Positions 34,125 to 44,415 of a DNA stretch of 64,000 nt are shown one piece after another; position 1 is the stretch's first letter; each line of letters opens with the position of its first letter. The DNA is taken from contig NC_051066.1 of assembly GCF_004664715.2 (NCBI RefSeq), positions 75,923,147-75,987,146 of the forward strand. The letters run 5' to 3'. Position numbers and translations under genes: made by a program. Below the pieces are notes generated by a model. That model made no database searches. It was not told the origin of the DNA and was given only the letters and a program-made list of their open reading frames with translations. Source of the DNA: Peromyscus leucopus. Lineage: Eukaryota; Chordata; Mammalia; Rodentia; Cricetidae.

Positions 34125-34330
34125 CACTTGTGGAGCTTTTCCTACACCAGGGCACTGTGCTAAACTAATTACATCTCCTCACTTCGTCCTTACAGCCCTG
34201 CTATACTTTTATTGTCATTCCATAGACCACAGTGTGACAAGACAGTTGGCAAAGGTCATCCCATATCTAATACATTGAAGAGACATAACTTGAACACAGG
34301 CACTCCTGATCCCACAATCTGCACATGGGA
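34125..34330 (-). repeat. MIR SINE, antisense
   Basis: GGGCACTGTGCTAAACTAATTACATCTCCTC, ATTGTCATTCCATAGACCAC and AACTTGAACACAGGCACTCC follow the reversed MIR order. Confidence 0.75.
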
Positions 34331-35249
34331 GTCAGCAACACCTACTGAAGGGCTTTTTCTTTCTAATTAGTGGGATATTTTCAGGAAGATGCCTAGGTTA
34401 TTTTTAAAGATTTCCACAAAACTGCAGCTTCAAATGATAACCAAAAATCTACATTTGAGAAAACAGCACACTCGAACTGCAGTGATTCACTAGCTCCTCT
34501 CTCTTCACTATTTTCTGCATGTTTGAGGTCACCTGCTATGCCCAGCAGGCAACTTCTCTACAGCCTCCTTTGAAAATCCTCTCATCCATGGCAGTCACTA
34601 TCACCAGGAACTCATAAAGGGAGGTTGGATAGTAAGTGTATCTATCCCCAGATCATTGATTCTGCAGAATGAATGTTAAAAATCCTTGCTGCTGAACTAA
34701 AAACTCAAAGCTCACTCAGCATCAGATATCATTTTGGCAGAAAATATGGTTATCCTCTCTTGGCTTCCTTTCAAACTCCTCTGACCTAATCTCTGCTTCC
34801 CCCTTTTTGCTGTAGTCTGGTTAAATGTATTCCCTCTACTCAAAGGTGTTAGCTGCTAGTCATCCTGCTGACACCACCACTGTTGACTCTGCTGTGATGG
34901 ATTGGTCCAGGATAGATTCAGATTCAAGCTGAAATAATAGGACTCGAGATGGATCCTCTAAATCTATAATTGAAAAGAAATGGTCACATATACTGGCAGG
35001 TATTTACAATTGAGTCACTTTAATGGAATCATTCTAGGAAGAAGGTCCAAAAATTCAACTACGAAGGCCAGAGAAATAACTTGTTTTTGTCCTTCCTGAA
35101 ACTTCAGGTCCATCTTTCCTGTATTATTTAATACATCTGAAATAATCATGCATCAATTCTTTCTTTTCTAGTCCTCATCTGTCCTCAAGGACACCTTATA
35201 TGAATTAATGTATTTTGTTTACATTAAATAAACTAATCATTAAAACTAT
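34331..35249. other. About 0.9 kb without recognised features
   Basis: Balanced composition. No frame over 60 codons and no repeat recognised. Confidence 0.4.
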
Positions 35250-35365
35250 TTCAGCAGGTTGGAACACTGGGTGGGACTTACCTCCTTACAAAGTGAGTAA
35301 ACTGAGGCTAGACTGTTAGTCAGTCTCACATGTAAGAGGCAACAGCCAGATTAAAAATTCTTTAT
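35250..35365 (-). repeat. MIR SINE fragment, antisense
   Basis: AAAGTGAGTAAACTGAGGCTAGAC...AGTCTCACATGTAAGAGGCA..AGCCAGATT resembles the central MIR core in reverse. Confidence 0.5.
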
Positions 35366-35639
35366 GGATCATCTGCAGTATGAATGTAGGCTATCCTTCA
35401 GATAACCAGGCTTAACAACTCCTGAAATAACTGTCATCAAAAATACCTCAGCAAGATTCATAATTTGGCTTTGTTTTTTTCATTTGGTTTTATGTTCATT
35501 TGTTTTTGTTTGTTTGAGCCCTTTAAGCATTCTTCCAAATGCCAATCATCATGCTTTATCAATGAATATTCTGCCATCAGTTCATAACCATCTTCTCTTT
35601 AGTTTTTGCTGTACCAACATGAAGTCTCACTCAATACTC

Positions 35640-35970
35640 TTTTTATATATTTTTTTATTTTCTCATACATTACATCCTGAATGAATTTTCCCCTCCCTCC
35701 TCTCCTCCCAGTCCCTCCCACCACCACCACCTCAATCTACTCCTCCCCTGTTTCCCTTCAGAAAAAGGCAGACCTCCCAGGGATATCAACCAAACCTGGC
35801 ATATCAAGTTGCAATATGACTAGGCACCTTCTCTCATACTAAGGCTGTACAAAGCAACCCAGTAGGAGGAAATGGGTCGCAAAGTCAAGCAAAAGTGTTA
35901 GAGACAGCCTGCATATATGTTGTGTTTGTGCAGCTTGGTCTACTTGTGGGACTCACCAACCACTCTTCCC
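35640..35970 (-). repeat. Rodent LINE-1 3' UTR, antisense
   Basis: A T-rich start, the C-rich CCCCTCCCTCCTCTCCTCCC tract, then GGCAGACCTCCCAGGGATATC, GGCATATCAAGTTGCAATATG and AAGCAACCCAGTAGGAGG are characteristic antisense L1 3' UTR phrases. Confidence 0.8.
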
Positions 35971-36249
35971 TGCAAAGACTTTCATGACAGTCTCTGGAGA
36001 AACACACTGTAGGTAGCAGAGAGAGAACTGGTTGTCCTGATTATCACCAAGACTCCTTCAACTCTGATTATGGGAGAAGACTAAAGCTTACATGATAAAT
36101 AAGGACAAGAGGAGAAGGAATAATAGGTAATCCTATCACTGATGAGGTTAGAATACAAACAGTTAATATAAGGACAATGAAAAACCATAGAAAGGGTTTA
36201 GACCTGCAGCCCCATGACCTAGCTACTTCAGCTTTAATTGTGACCCCCC
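35971..36249. other. No feature recognised
   Basis: Possibly the end of the preceding L1 piece. No signature. Confidence 0.3.
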
Positions 36250-36335
36250 CACCATGATAGACTCTCTAAGAATCAAATGGGAGCAATGCCTAACATATAG
36301 TAAATATTTAATAAGTGTTATATATTATCATAATG
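36250..36335 (+). repeat. MIR SINE 3' part, sense
   Basis: AATGCCTAACATATAGTAAATATTTAATAAGTGTTATATATTAT matches the MIR 3' end (GCxTxGCACATAGTAxGxxCTCAATAAATG pattern). Confidence 0.7.
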
Positions 36336-37138
36336 GCAATGTTTATACTGCAATTTGTTTTAAAATCTCATCTCACACAGAACTGAAGATGAAGTTCAAA
36401 TTCAGTGAAGTACAGAACAAATTATGAACCCAACCACCCATGCAAATCAGTGAGTGTGGGAAGTAGCAAGGAAACCAGCAGTGTGGATGCCAAGAAAATA
36501 AGCACTGTTCAAAGACACAGAAGGTTCCATCAGATTAGCACACTTTCTCAGGCTACAAGAACGTGAGAGCAAGACACAGGACCAGAAATGATTTACTACT
36601 GGAACTGGCACAGCAGGCACTTTTTAATTAGGAGAATTAGGAGGTGCTTAAAGCCGGCTTTGTGAGGAGAGTTTAATTACTGTCTTTGAAACTACAACCC
36701 ATAAGTCAGGAAGAGGTAGTTCAGCACAAATGTAGCCTTCAGTTTGGGTCTAATCCTTAGTTGGGTTGAGTTAAGCCATTATAATACAAGGCTAATCCTT
36801 GAATGTGTTCCAAAATTTTTCATCAACACATCGTCTTGGACGAATCCCAGGAGAATGCACCTCAGGACTGCTGGCTATCTGCAACACCTCGCTTGTCAGC
36901 TGATCATTCTTCCCTCCATGTACTCAGAGAACAGAACAAGAGAGCACACTGAGAGCCAAGTAGCAGCATCCAGCCTTTGGCAGCTCTTCCTGGAACCACA
37001 TTAAAATGATTCAAGCATTAGCCAGCATGCCTAGCTCAGAGAGAGCTAGCACACTCACATGGACTTATGCATCAGAAGGAAATGGTTGGTACAGTCTATG
37101 TCCTGTCTTCAATTTACTTTTTTACACTTACTTTGTTA
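36336..37138. other. About 0.8 kb without recognised features
   Basis: Overlapping frames of 60-96 codons from 36744 onward have no signature. No SINE or LTR ends. Confidence 0.4.
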
Positions 37139-37287
37139 GTGTGTGTTTATGTGTATATGTATGTGCACACATACTCAAGTATGTGTGAAGATAAGAGGAC
37201 AAATTTTGGAACTGGCTCTCTCCTTCTCCCACGTGGATCACAAGGATCAAACTCAGTTCATTAGGCATGGTAACAGTTTCCTTAGCC
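37139..37287 (-). repeat. B3-type SINE, antisense
   Basis: GTGTGTGTTTATGTGTATATG lead, GAAGATAAGAGGACAAATTTTGG, CTCCTTCTCCCACGTGGATC and AACTCAGTTCATTAGGCATGG fit antisense B3. Confidence 0.8.
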
Positions 37288-37720
37288 TGGTTTTTATTAG
37301 TAGTTCTTTTCCTCTTCCCCAGATCTTCCCTACCTCCCCAGCCAATTCTTCTCTATCTTTAGAAAACAAATCAACCAGCAAACAAAAAAAGAAAGAAAAC
37401 GCAGAAGAAAGAAAGGAAGGGAGGAAGGAATGAAGGAAGGAAGGAAGGGAGGAAGGAAGGGAGGAAGGAAGGAAGGAAGGAAGGAAGGGAGGGAGGGAGG
37501 GAGGAAATACAGAGAGAGACAAACATAAACAAAATGCATAAAAACACTAAATCAGAAACCATAATATACAAGCAAAAGACCAATAAGGCCAAAAAAAAAA
37601 AAAAGTCCAAACAAAGCAATATGAGGTAAAAACATCTGCAAAAATATCCTTGGGTTGATTTTGTATTTGCCATCTATTCTTATTTTGAGGAGTCTTTTGG
37701 TTTTCTTTTATTTTCTCTTT
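37288..37720. repeat. L1-like fragment carrying a (GGAA)n purine array
   Basis: The flanks (TCTATCTTTAGAAAACAAATC, CCATAATATACAAGCAAAAG, AAGACCAATAAGG, AAACAAAGCAATATGAGG) resemble rodent L1-derived text. Between them 37391-37516 is GAAA/GGAA/GGGA repeat. Antisense frames of 69-100 codons rich in PSFL are shadows of that array. Orientation not certain. Confidence 0.6.
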
Positions 37721-38074
37721 AAAATGGCATTGTTCTAGCTATAAGAGAATGCACAGGTGGCAAACAAGTATTTTATTCAAAAGATCTACTTAGGAATTGG
37801 AGACTGGTACACTTATCTATGTTTGAGAGTTCCCAGATAATTCTAATATCTAGCTAGATTGATCATCACAGATTAGGTAGTTTGCATATGACTGTCTTGT
37901 TTGCAAGTAAAAAAAGTTCATTTAACACAGGAACATAGCAGTAAGAGTCTCAAAATGTTGTACAAGTGATATTATTAAAAGAGATATATGTTTAGGACTT
38001 TGGAAAAACCTAGAGTGAAGATTTGTACAAAGAACTAGAAAGGTTCCTCTATTGGTAAAAAACACTTGCCACCA
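37721..38074. other. No feature recognised
   Basis: AT-rich spacer. Confidence 0.3.
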
Positions 38075-38490
38075 AGCCTTATTTTACATACCGACCACAA
38101 TTTCCCCTCCTTCCTCTCCTCTAGTTCTCTTCTCCTCCCCTCCAACCTATCCCCACCCTATTCTCTTCTCTATCTCCATTCAGAAAGGGGCATGTTTCTC
38201 ATGGGCTTGAACAAAGCACAGCACACCAAGTTGAGGCAGGACCAAGCTCCTCTCCTGCATCAAGACTGAGCGAGGCAACCCAGCATGGAGAATAGGTTCC
38301 CCAAAGTCAGTTCAAATGTCAAGGACAGGTCCTGATCCCACTGCTGGGAGCCCAACAAACAGACCAAGCTCCACAACTATCACACACACACGCAGAGGTC
38401 AGTCCTGTGCAGGCTCCCTAGCTGTTGGTCCAGAGCCTGTGAGCTCCCAGGAGCTCAGGTCAGCTATCTTTTGTGGGATCCCCTGTCATC
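38075..38490 (-). repeat. Rodent LINE-1 3' UTR, antisense
   Basis: TTATTTTACATACCGACCAC, C/T-rich tract, GAGCGAGGCAACCCAGCATGG, GTCAAGGACAGGTCCTGATCC and GTCAGTCCTGTGCAGGCTCC are antisense L1 UTR phrases. Related to 35640-35970 but a different subfamily. Confidence 0.8.
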
Positions 38491-38689
38491 CACTTAATTT
38501 TTTAAAGAACTGTTGGAATGTTTGTACTATGTAAATATTTTGATATTTTTAACAAATTCTCAGTTTCAAAGAGACTTCTTAGGCTTTTGGGTGTCAGATA
38601 ATTTATTCATGATCTGATTTGACATTAGTGCAATATCACATAATAAACAGCTGCCTTCTCTGGACAAGCTGGCATTAGTTTTTATTACA
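38491..38689. other. Short spacer
   Basis: AT-rich, no signature. Confidence 0.3.
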
Positions 38690-38886
38690 TTTGTTTGTTT
38701 GTTTGTTTGTTTGTTTGGTGCATCTGTGTGCGTGTCTTTATGCACATGCTACAGCACATGTGTGGAGATCAGAGAAAAACTTGAGGAGCCAGTTCTCTTT
38801 TTTTACCATGTGGTTCTCAGACATGGAACTCAGGTCATCGAGCCTGGTGGCAGGTGCCTTTTCCTACTGAGCCACCTCTCCAGCCG
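38690..38886 (-). repeat. B3 SINE, antisense, with (TTTG)n
   Basis: (TTTG)7 at 38690-38716, then GTGTGGAGATCAGAGAAAAAC, TACCATGTGGTTCTCAGACATGG, AACTCAGGTCATCGAGCC and CTGAGCCACCTCTCCAGCC. Confidence 0.9.
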
Positions 38887-39699
38887 TGAAGCAGCCACCT
38901 CACCCAAAAGCATCCCTTGTTTAAAGGCAGAAAAGCAGAGTTGAGAGTCTAGTATGGTGCATTTCTTAAACCATAAAACTGGGTTTTAGTAAGTGAAATC
39001 AGAGGGCACTATTAATTCATCAGTTCTCTCCACAATAGTGTGGCCTTTACTCTTAAACTGTGACTTTCAACCACTGGGGCAATCAAGCAATGATTGTAAA
39101 AAGGACACTTCAGATGAGGTCTGATGATCACTTATGACCCAGCTGCCCTGACATTCAATCACTATATCTATTCTATCAGGTAGAACTTGCAATGTCTATG
39201 ACCACCACTCTTCTTAGAATGAATGTCTTCCAAAACCATGTGTGGATTACTTTTCCAATCAGGAAACTTGTAGGAGAGAGATTTTTAAGTCATGTGTGTT
39301 CTGACATATGTGACATATGCAAAAGAAATTTCTAACATACCAGGCTTTCCATTTCATCATGGACTAATATTTTCTTAACATTACTTTTAAATTGTGGCAA
39401 TTTCCTACATCAAAGAAAATTGTAAGTACTCCTTTCAATGGGGAATTTCTATTTCTATACCAGACCTTACCCACTAGGTGCACTGGAAAGAAGAAAAAAA
39501 TCATCCCTGACTAGTCTGCCAGCTACCAGGTCAGGGTAGAATTGTGTTTTTCCTGCAAATAAGAAGATGACTGAAAGCTCTCTAATAAAAAGAATGATCC
39601 CCAGATTCCACAAGGATTACACAGGCTGCAAAGGTTCCAGAGAGAAAATATAGCCTGCCAAGGAAATCTAGAGCTCTGAGGATAAAATCATAATTAAAC
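38887..39699. other. About 0.8 kb without recognised features
   Basis: No long frames and no repeat signature. Confidence 0.4.
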
Positions 39700-39880
39700 T
39701 TGTAATAGCACTAATGACTTGGTGCTTCCATACATTATCTTATTTAATCTTTGCTCCAACTCTTGAAAGAGAGCATTATCATCCCATTTTGAACATCAGT
39801 AAATGAAGCATAGTGAGATCCTAATGTGAGGGCAGTTTAGAGGCAAAACTCAAGTCTGTGCCCTGACTCTTCTAGTTACT
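39700..39880 (-). repeat. MIR SINE, antisense
   Basis: CATACATTATCTTATTTAATCTTTGCTCC, ATTATCATCCCATTTTGAACATCAG and GGCAAAACTCAAGTCTGTGCC are in clear reversed MIR order. Confidence 0.85.
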
Positions 39881-40909
39881 AATAAGAATATTTTTTTCCT
39901 ACAGGGAACATCTTTTGTAGGTATTGAATTAAATAGGTTATATTGGCATATAGAAAACTCTTAATTGCCAATAAATATAAAATTTATTTATAAAATAAAT
40001 TTTACTGGTGCTTAAATCAATCATCTTGGCCTTAGTCGCTTAGTTTCAGATTCTATCAGAATAATTTTGCTACATGGAAATACACCACTTGCTTCATTGG
40101 CTCCACTTGAGTATCTTTAACCCAATCAGTGAACCAGACATGTGGCTCTTCAGAGGGGATTTACTGCTTCTATTTACTTATTGGATTTTGATGAAAGTCT
40201 TGATCTGTGACCTGTAAATTGCCTGATCTCATCAAGAACACCATACCTGCCTATATCAGGTGCCTCTCAACGTCTAATGCTGCATGACACATGGGCAAAC
40301 ACTGAAATATGTGTTCTTATGCTCTGCAGCATGGATTCCAGGTCTACTATGCTGGGACAAACTTGTTGGCATGAGTTTCTGACCCTGTGGCTTAACAGCT
40401 TGGGCCTACCTTGTTTAGAAGATTTACTAAGGCTTTTTCTGTTGTACTTGTTATATACATTATTATATATATCATATTATATTATGATGTACATATAATA
40501 TTATAATATTATATTATATTAGAAGGCCATCCTATAGTTGACTTCTCATAGATTCTAATCTGACCAAGAGGGAACAAGCTCACTGGAGACCAACTGAGAC
40601 CTAAGTTCACAACTGTCATATTATAGCTTTGACTGCATTCCATTGAACAAAAAAGTCACAAGGTCAAGGCAAGGTTTTACTGTTAGAAAAATACATTCTA
40701 CTATTTGATGAGATGAAATGTTAACTATCACTGAAAAAGACATTACAATGATGAAGTAATAATTTTTAATCCACAAAGAAATATAGTATACTACTACATC
40801 ATTATTAAAGTTATATGTTCAGAAGTCAGGCATTATTACCAAAGGGAAAGAGAAGATTCTTTTTCAGATTGGTAGAAAGCATTCAAAACACTTTCAATTT
40901 TTATTAGTA
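39881..40909. other. About 1 kb without genes; AT-only tract
   Basis: A nearly pure A/T segment with self-complementary TATAATATTATA blocks lies at 40448-40520. Otherwise AT-rich and unassigned. Confidence 0.45.
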
Positions 40910-41261
40910 TGTCTTGGTCACTGTTCTATTGCTATGAAGAGACACCATGACTATGGTAACTCTTACCAAAAGAAAGTATTTAATTGAGACTTGCTTGTAG
41001 TTTCAGAGGTTTAGTCTGTCATGATCACAGCGGGAAGAATGAATGGTAGCACACAGGCTGACAAGGTGCTGGAAAGATAACTGAGGGTTCTACATCTAAT
41101 AGGGAGGCAACAGAGAGGAAACATCAAAGCCCACCCTAGTGACACACTTCCTCCATCATGGTCACACATACTAATCCTTCTCAAGTGGTGCTACTCAGTG
41201 ATGACTATGCATCCAAATGTATGAGCCTATGGGGTCATTCTTATTCAAACCACCACAGCAT
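40910..41261 (-). mobile_element. MaLR-type LTR (MT family, MTD-like), antisense, solo
   Basis: TGTCTTGGTCACTGTTCTATTGC, GAAGAGACACCATGACTATGG, CACAGCGGGAAGAATGAATGG, CTAGTGACACACTTCCTCC and GGGGTCATTCTTATTCAAACC are the reverse of the LTR at 16926-17290. No internal retroviral region and no exact 5-bp duplication was found. Confidence 0.8.
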
Positions 41262-41617
41262 ATAAAATCATGTTTGGTACTGATTTTGTAAGAATATTCT
41301 TCCCATACTTTCTTACAAACCCTCCACTTCTATTAATCCCCTTCTTTTACTATCCCAAACAATTTACTTTCACATCATGACACTTACATATATAATTTCA
41401 TGTATAAATTTAAAAATTCTAGGATTCAAAATTTTAAAAACTGGTACTTGTCTTTCTGAGACTGCCTTATTTGCTTAATATAACGTATAACTTCCTATTT
41501 TGATGTGGTTTTATCTGGTTTGGGTGTAAGCATTACTTACATATCTGTATTTACTCCTGCATCATAAGCACCTACAAATTCATCCATTTTGTTAGATTTT
41601 CCAGGTTATTCGGATGT
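41262..41617. other. No feature recognised
   Basis: AT-rich. It may include L1-like antisense debris near 41440-41600. No gene. Confidence 0.35.
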
Positions 41618-41624
41618 AAGTGCT

Positions 41625-41793
41625 GCCAGGCGGTGGTAGTGCACGTCTTTAATCTCAGCACTCGGGAGGCAGAGGCAAGCAGATTTCTGTTAGTTCAAGG
41701 CCAGCCTGGTTTACAGAGTGAGTTCCCGGACAGCCAGGGCTGTTACACAAACTCTGTCTCGAAAAACCAAAAAACAAAAAATAAAAATAATAG
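41625..41793 (+). repeat. B1 SINE, sense, full length with target-site duplication
   Basis: GCCAGGCGGTGGTAGTGCACG head, CAGCACTCGGGAGGCAGAGG, TTCAAGGCCAGCCTGGTTTAC, CAGCCAGGGCTGTTACACAAAC, CTCGAAAAACC and an A-rich tail. AAGTGCT at 41618-41624 is repeated at 41794-41800. Confidence 0.95.
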
Positions 41794-41821
41794 AAGTGCT
41801 TAAGGTAAATCACAGTAATTT

Positions 41822-42418
41822 TCAAAATTCCTTTGGAATCCATTTTAATTTTTAATTTTATTAATTTGGGTCTGCTCTCTTTCTTGTGATTAGTTTGGTT
41901 GAGTATGTTGATCTTGTTTACCTTTTCAAAGAACCAAATCCTTGTGTTATTGATTTTGCATTGTTCTTTTTTTATTTCATTAATTTCTGCCTTGATCTTA
42001 CTCATCTTTTTCCAACTACTTACTTAGAGTTTGTCTTCTTCCATTCTTTTCCAAACCCTAAGTTGCATCATTGTGTTGTTTATATCAAAACCTCCCTGAC
42101 ATTTTAAAGTAGAAATTTATAATTGTAAAATTTCTTTTTAGGAGTTATTTTCTTATATACACATATTTGGGTATACTATGGTTTTAATTTTTATTTTATT
42201 CTAGGAATTATTTTTTATTTTCTTCTTAATTTGTTTTGATTCATTCATTACTCAAGTGGGCTGTTGTACCTCCATGAGTTCACATATATTCGACAGTTTC
42301 TATTGCCATAGATTCCTGTTTTTATTGTAGAGTGGTTAGGTACACTATAAGAAATTGTGCCTGTTTTTCTGTGTTTGTTAAACTTGCATTGTTCTCTTTT
42401 TTCCTTTTGAAGATTTTA
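41822..42418 (-). pseudogene. LINE-1 ORF2 fragment, antisense
   Basis: On the minus strand the frame ending near 41840 and starting at 42005 reads KIKAEINEIKKEQCKINNTR, then IWFFEKVNKINI. This matches the region of L1 ORF2p before the reverse-transcriptase domain. The + strand phrases TTTCAAAGAACCAAATCCTTG and ATTAATTTCTGCCTTGATC agree with this. It stops inside a B1 on one side and is decayed on the other. The B1 at 41625-41793 lies just past its left edge. Confidence 0.8.
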
Positions 42419-42424
42419 CTTTAA

Positions 42425-42472
<48 letters not shown>

Positions 42473-42642
42473 TGTGTGTTGAAGTGTACAGGTGCCTGTT
42501 GAGACCATAAGAGGTCATCATATCTTCTAGAGAGGGAGTCATAGGTCTTTGTCAACTTCTTGATATGGGTGTTGGAAACTGAATTTGAGTCCTTTGCAAG
42601 AGCAGTACACACCCTTAATCACTAAGCCATCTCTCTGGCACT
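42425..42642 (-). repeat. B3-type SINE, antisense, with (TG)n
   Basis: (TG)21 at 42427-42469, then GAGACCATAAGAGGTCATC, GAGAGGGAGTCATAGGTC, GGGTGTTGGAAACTGAATTTG, GCAAGAGCAGTACACACCC and AAGCCATCTCTCTGGCAC. Confidence 0.85.
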
Positions 42643-42647
42643 CTGTT

Positions 42648-42725
42648 TTGTTTGTTTTAAATACAGGATTTCACTATGTAGCCCAAGGCTGGCATTGAAC
42701 TATGCTCCTGTCTCACCAAAATAGT
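42648..42725 (-). repeat. B1-like SINE fragment, antisense
   Basis: TACAGGATTTCACTATGTAGCCCAAGGCTGGCATTGAACTATG is the reverse of the B1 right half. It abuts the preceding B3. Confidence 0.65.
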
Positions 42726-43404
42726 ATTTTCATTCATGAATTTCAAGACATCTGCAATGATTTTTTTCATATGGCTGTTTCTGGAGTAATTGTTCTTCCT
42801 AAATAAGTATGAAGGTACACTTCAGCTTCTACTTAATGCTTAGTACCAAAATCACTGTAATGATTACCTTTAATTAGGGGTGGGAAAATAGGAGGATGTC
42901 ATAATCTGGTGGTTATTTCTATTCCATCAGTATCTAGAAATATTTTAAGTGGAAGTCTCGACTTTCCCCCTAACCTTGGTATTTCCTTCTTATTTAATGA
43001 CTTAGTACCCTGATCCAGAAAGGAACAACAATGTCTGTGATTTCTTAGACTATCTAGTACAGATGCACAGTTTTAAGATTCCTTCAGGTCAGACATCAAC
43101 CTTATACTAGCTTACTTAATGAAAATGAACATCTTATATGTCAAACCATACCATCAATAAATTCCAGTTATGAAAAATTAATGCCATAGCATTTTGAGAC
43201 TGCAACAAGCCTCCACACAAAAACCTTCAATATCCTGCATAAATTGCTTAATCTCTGCTATAAATCTGCCCTTAGATTTCAGGAGGAGATGGGAATTTGT
43301 GCATGTTCTTGAAAGCATTATTTGCTAATAGTTTTTTTTTTTTCATTAGTGTGTTAAATCACAAATACTATTATGGTTCAATGTAACATTTGTTTATTGT
43401 TGTG
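42726..43404. other. No feature recognised
   Basis: AT-rich with T12 near 43332. No gene. Confidence 0.35.
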
Positions 43405-43615
43405 TGTTTTGAGAAAGGCTCACAAGCAGCCTAGGCAACCTGGAACTCAAAGATGACCTTGAACTTCTGCTCCCTCTGCCTCCACTTCCAGAGTTCTAGT
43501 ATTACAATCATGAGCCACCATTCCCTGCTCTATGTGGTAATGGAGAACAAATCAATGGCTTTGTGTATGCTAGGCAAGACCTCTACCAAAATGAGCTACA
43601 TCTCATGCCACAATA
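43405..43615 (-). repeat. B4 SINE, antisense
   Basis: B1-like part (AGCCTAGGCAACCTGGAACTC, CTCCCTCTGCCTCCACTTCC, TATTACAATCATGAGCCACC), then ID-like part (GTGTATGCTAGGCAAGACCTC, AATGAGCTACATCTC). Confidence 0.8.
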
Positions 43616-43791
43616 CGATATTTCAAAATATACATTGGTTCACTAACCAAATCTAGTCTTCTTTACATAGTAGACAGTTCAATTCTACTTAACAAATATT
43701 ATCAACACAACATGAAAGTGCTTAAAAGAGTACAAGATATGTCAGGTAAAAGTTCTGTAGATTTTTATCTTCCTATAGCTTAACATATATC

Positions 43792-44064
43792 TTATATCTC
43801 TGTCCACACCAGTTCATTGTCTAACTTTTTTCCATGTGGACACACAGGAGTTCCTAACTCTTCTTCATGTCTTGGATCTTGTCCCAGTTTATTACAGGAA
43901 ACACAAATCTGGTCAAGTTTCTTCAATGTGTAAAATACCACAATGGCTCCCATCACCTGAAGATTAGCACAAATCTTCTCTCCATGAAGTATCAGTGTTT
44001 CAATGAGCTTCCATATCACCAGGCCTACTATTCGTTCAGTGGATTCCTGATGCATATTGCACAA
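43792..44064 (-). other. Unexplained 90-codon antisense frame, possible retropseudogene piece
   Basis: The frame reads MCNMHQESTERIVGLVIWKL at its start and contains a run with ICVSCNKL and PVCPHGKKLD. Composition is protein-like: mixed charge, no low complexity, and a CxxC plus CPHG that could be metal-binding. I do not recognise it. No introns, A-tail or homologous partner can be seen here. It abuts an L2 fragment on its right, and part of the frame may be L2 antisense. Confidence 0.2.
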
Positions 44065-44074
44065 TGTGGTTTTC

Positions 44075-44415
44075 TTTACTCAAATCTTCTTGCCCCTCCA
44101 TGAACACACACCTGCACCATGACCACTGTTTACGTTGTTTCTTCTTCCTGCCATGACCTCCTGTCTTCCTTACATCTCTGTCATCTATAAAACACCTCCT
44201 CCCACTCACATGGTCTCTTCTCTCAAGTCTCTTCTCTTCCTAGTAGTATCATTCACTCTTTCTTAGACACAATATGTGTGAGTTGCTTTCTCCTCTCATG
44301 TCCTACTCAGTTATAAGTACAACTTTATTCATTTTTTGTTGATGTCTGGCATTGTCTGGTGTAAAATTTGTATACAATGATAGATTTTTAACTGACCGAT
44401 GAGTGAATAATCTAA
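44075..44415 (+). repeat. L2 LINE fragment, sense
   Basis: CTCAAATCTTCTTGCCCCTCC, TTTCTTCTTCCTGCCATGACC and CATTCACTCTTTCTTAGACAC are followed by an L2-like 3' end (CTCAGTTATAAGTACAACTTTATTC...GATGAGTGAATAA). Confidence 0.6.

Noticed and set aside
37253..37673. Three overlapping antisense proline/serine/leucine-rich frames
   Set aside because: All three are readings of the (GGAA)n array inside an L1-like fragment.
40448..40520. AT-only palindromic tract considered as an origin or matrix-attachment site
   Set aside because: Composition alone does not support either, and there are no accompanying motifs.
41655..42005. 116-codon antisense frame, lysine-rich
   Set aside because: It is part L1 ORF2 remnant and part B1, not a host gene.
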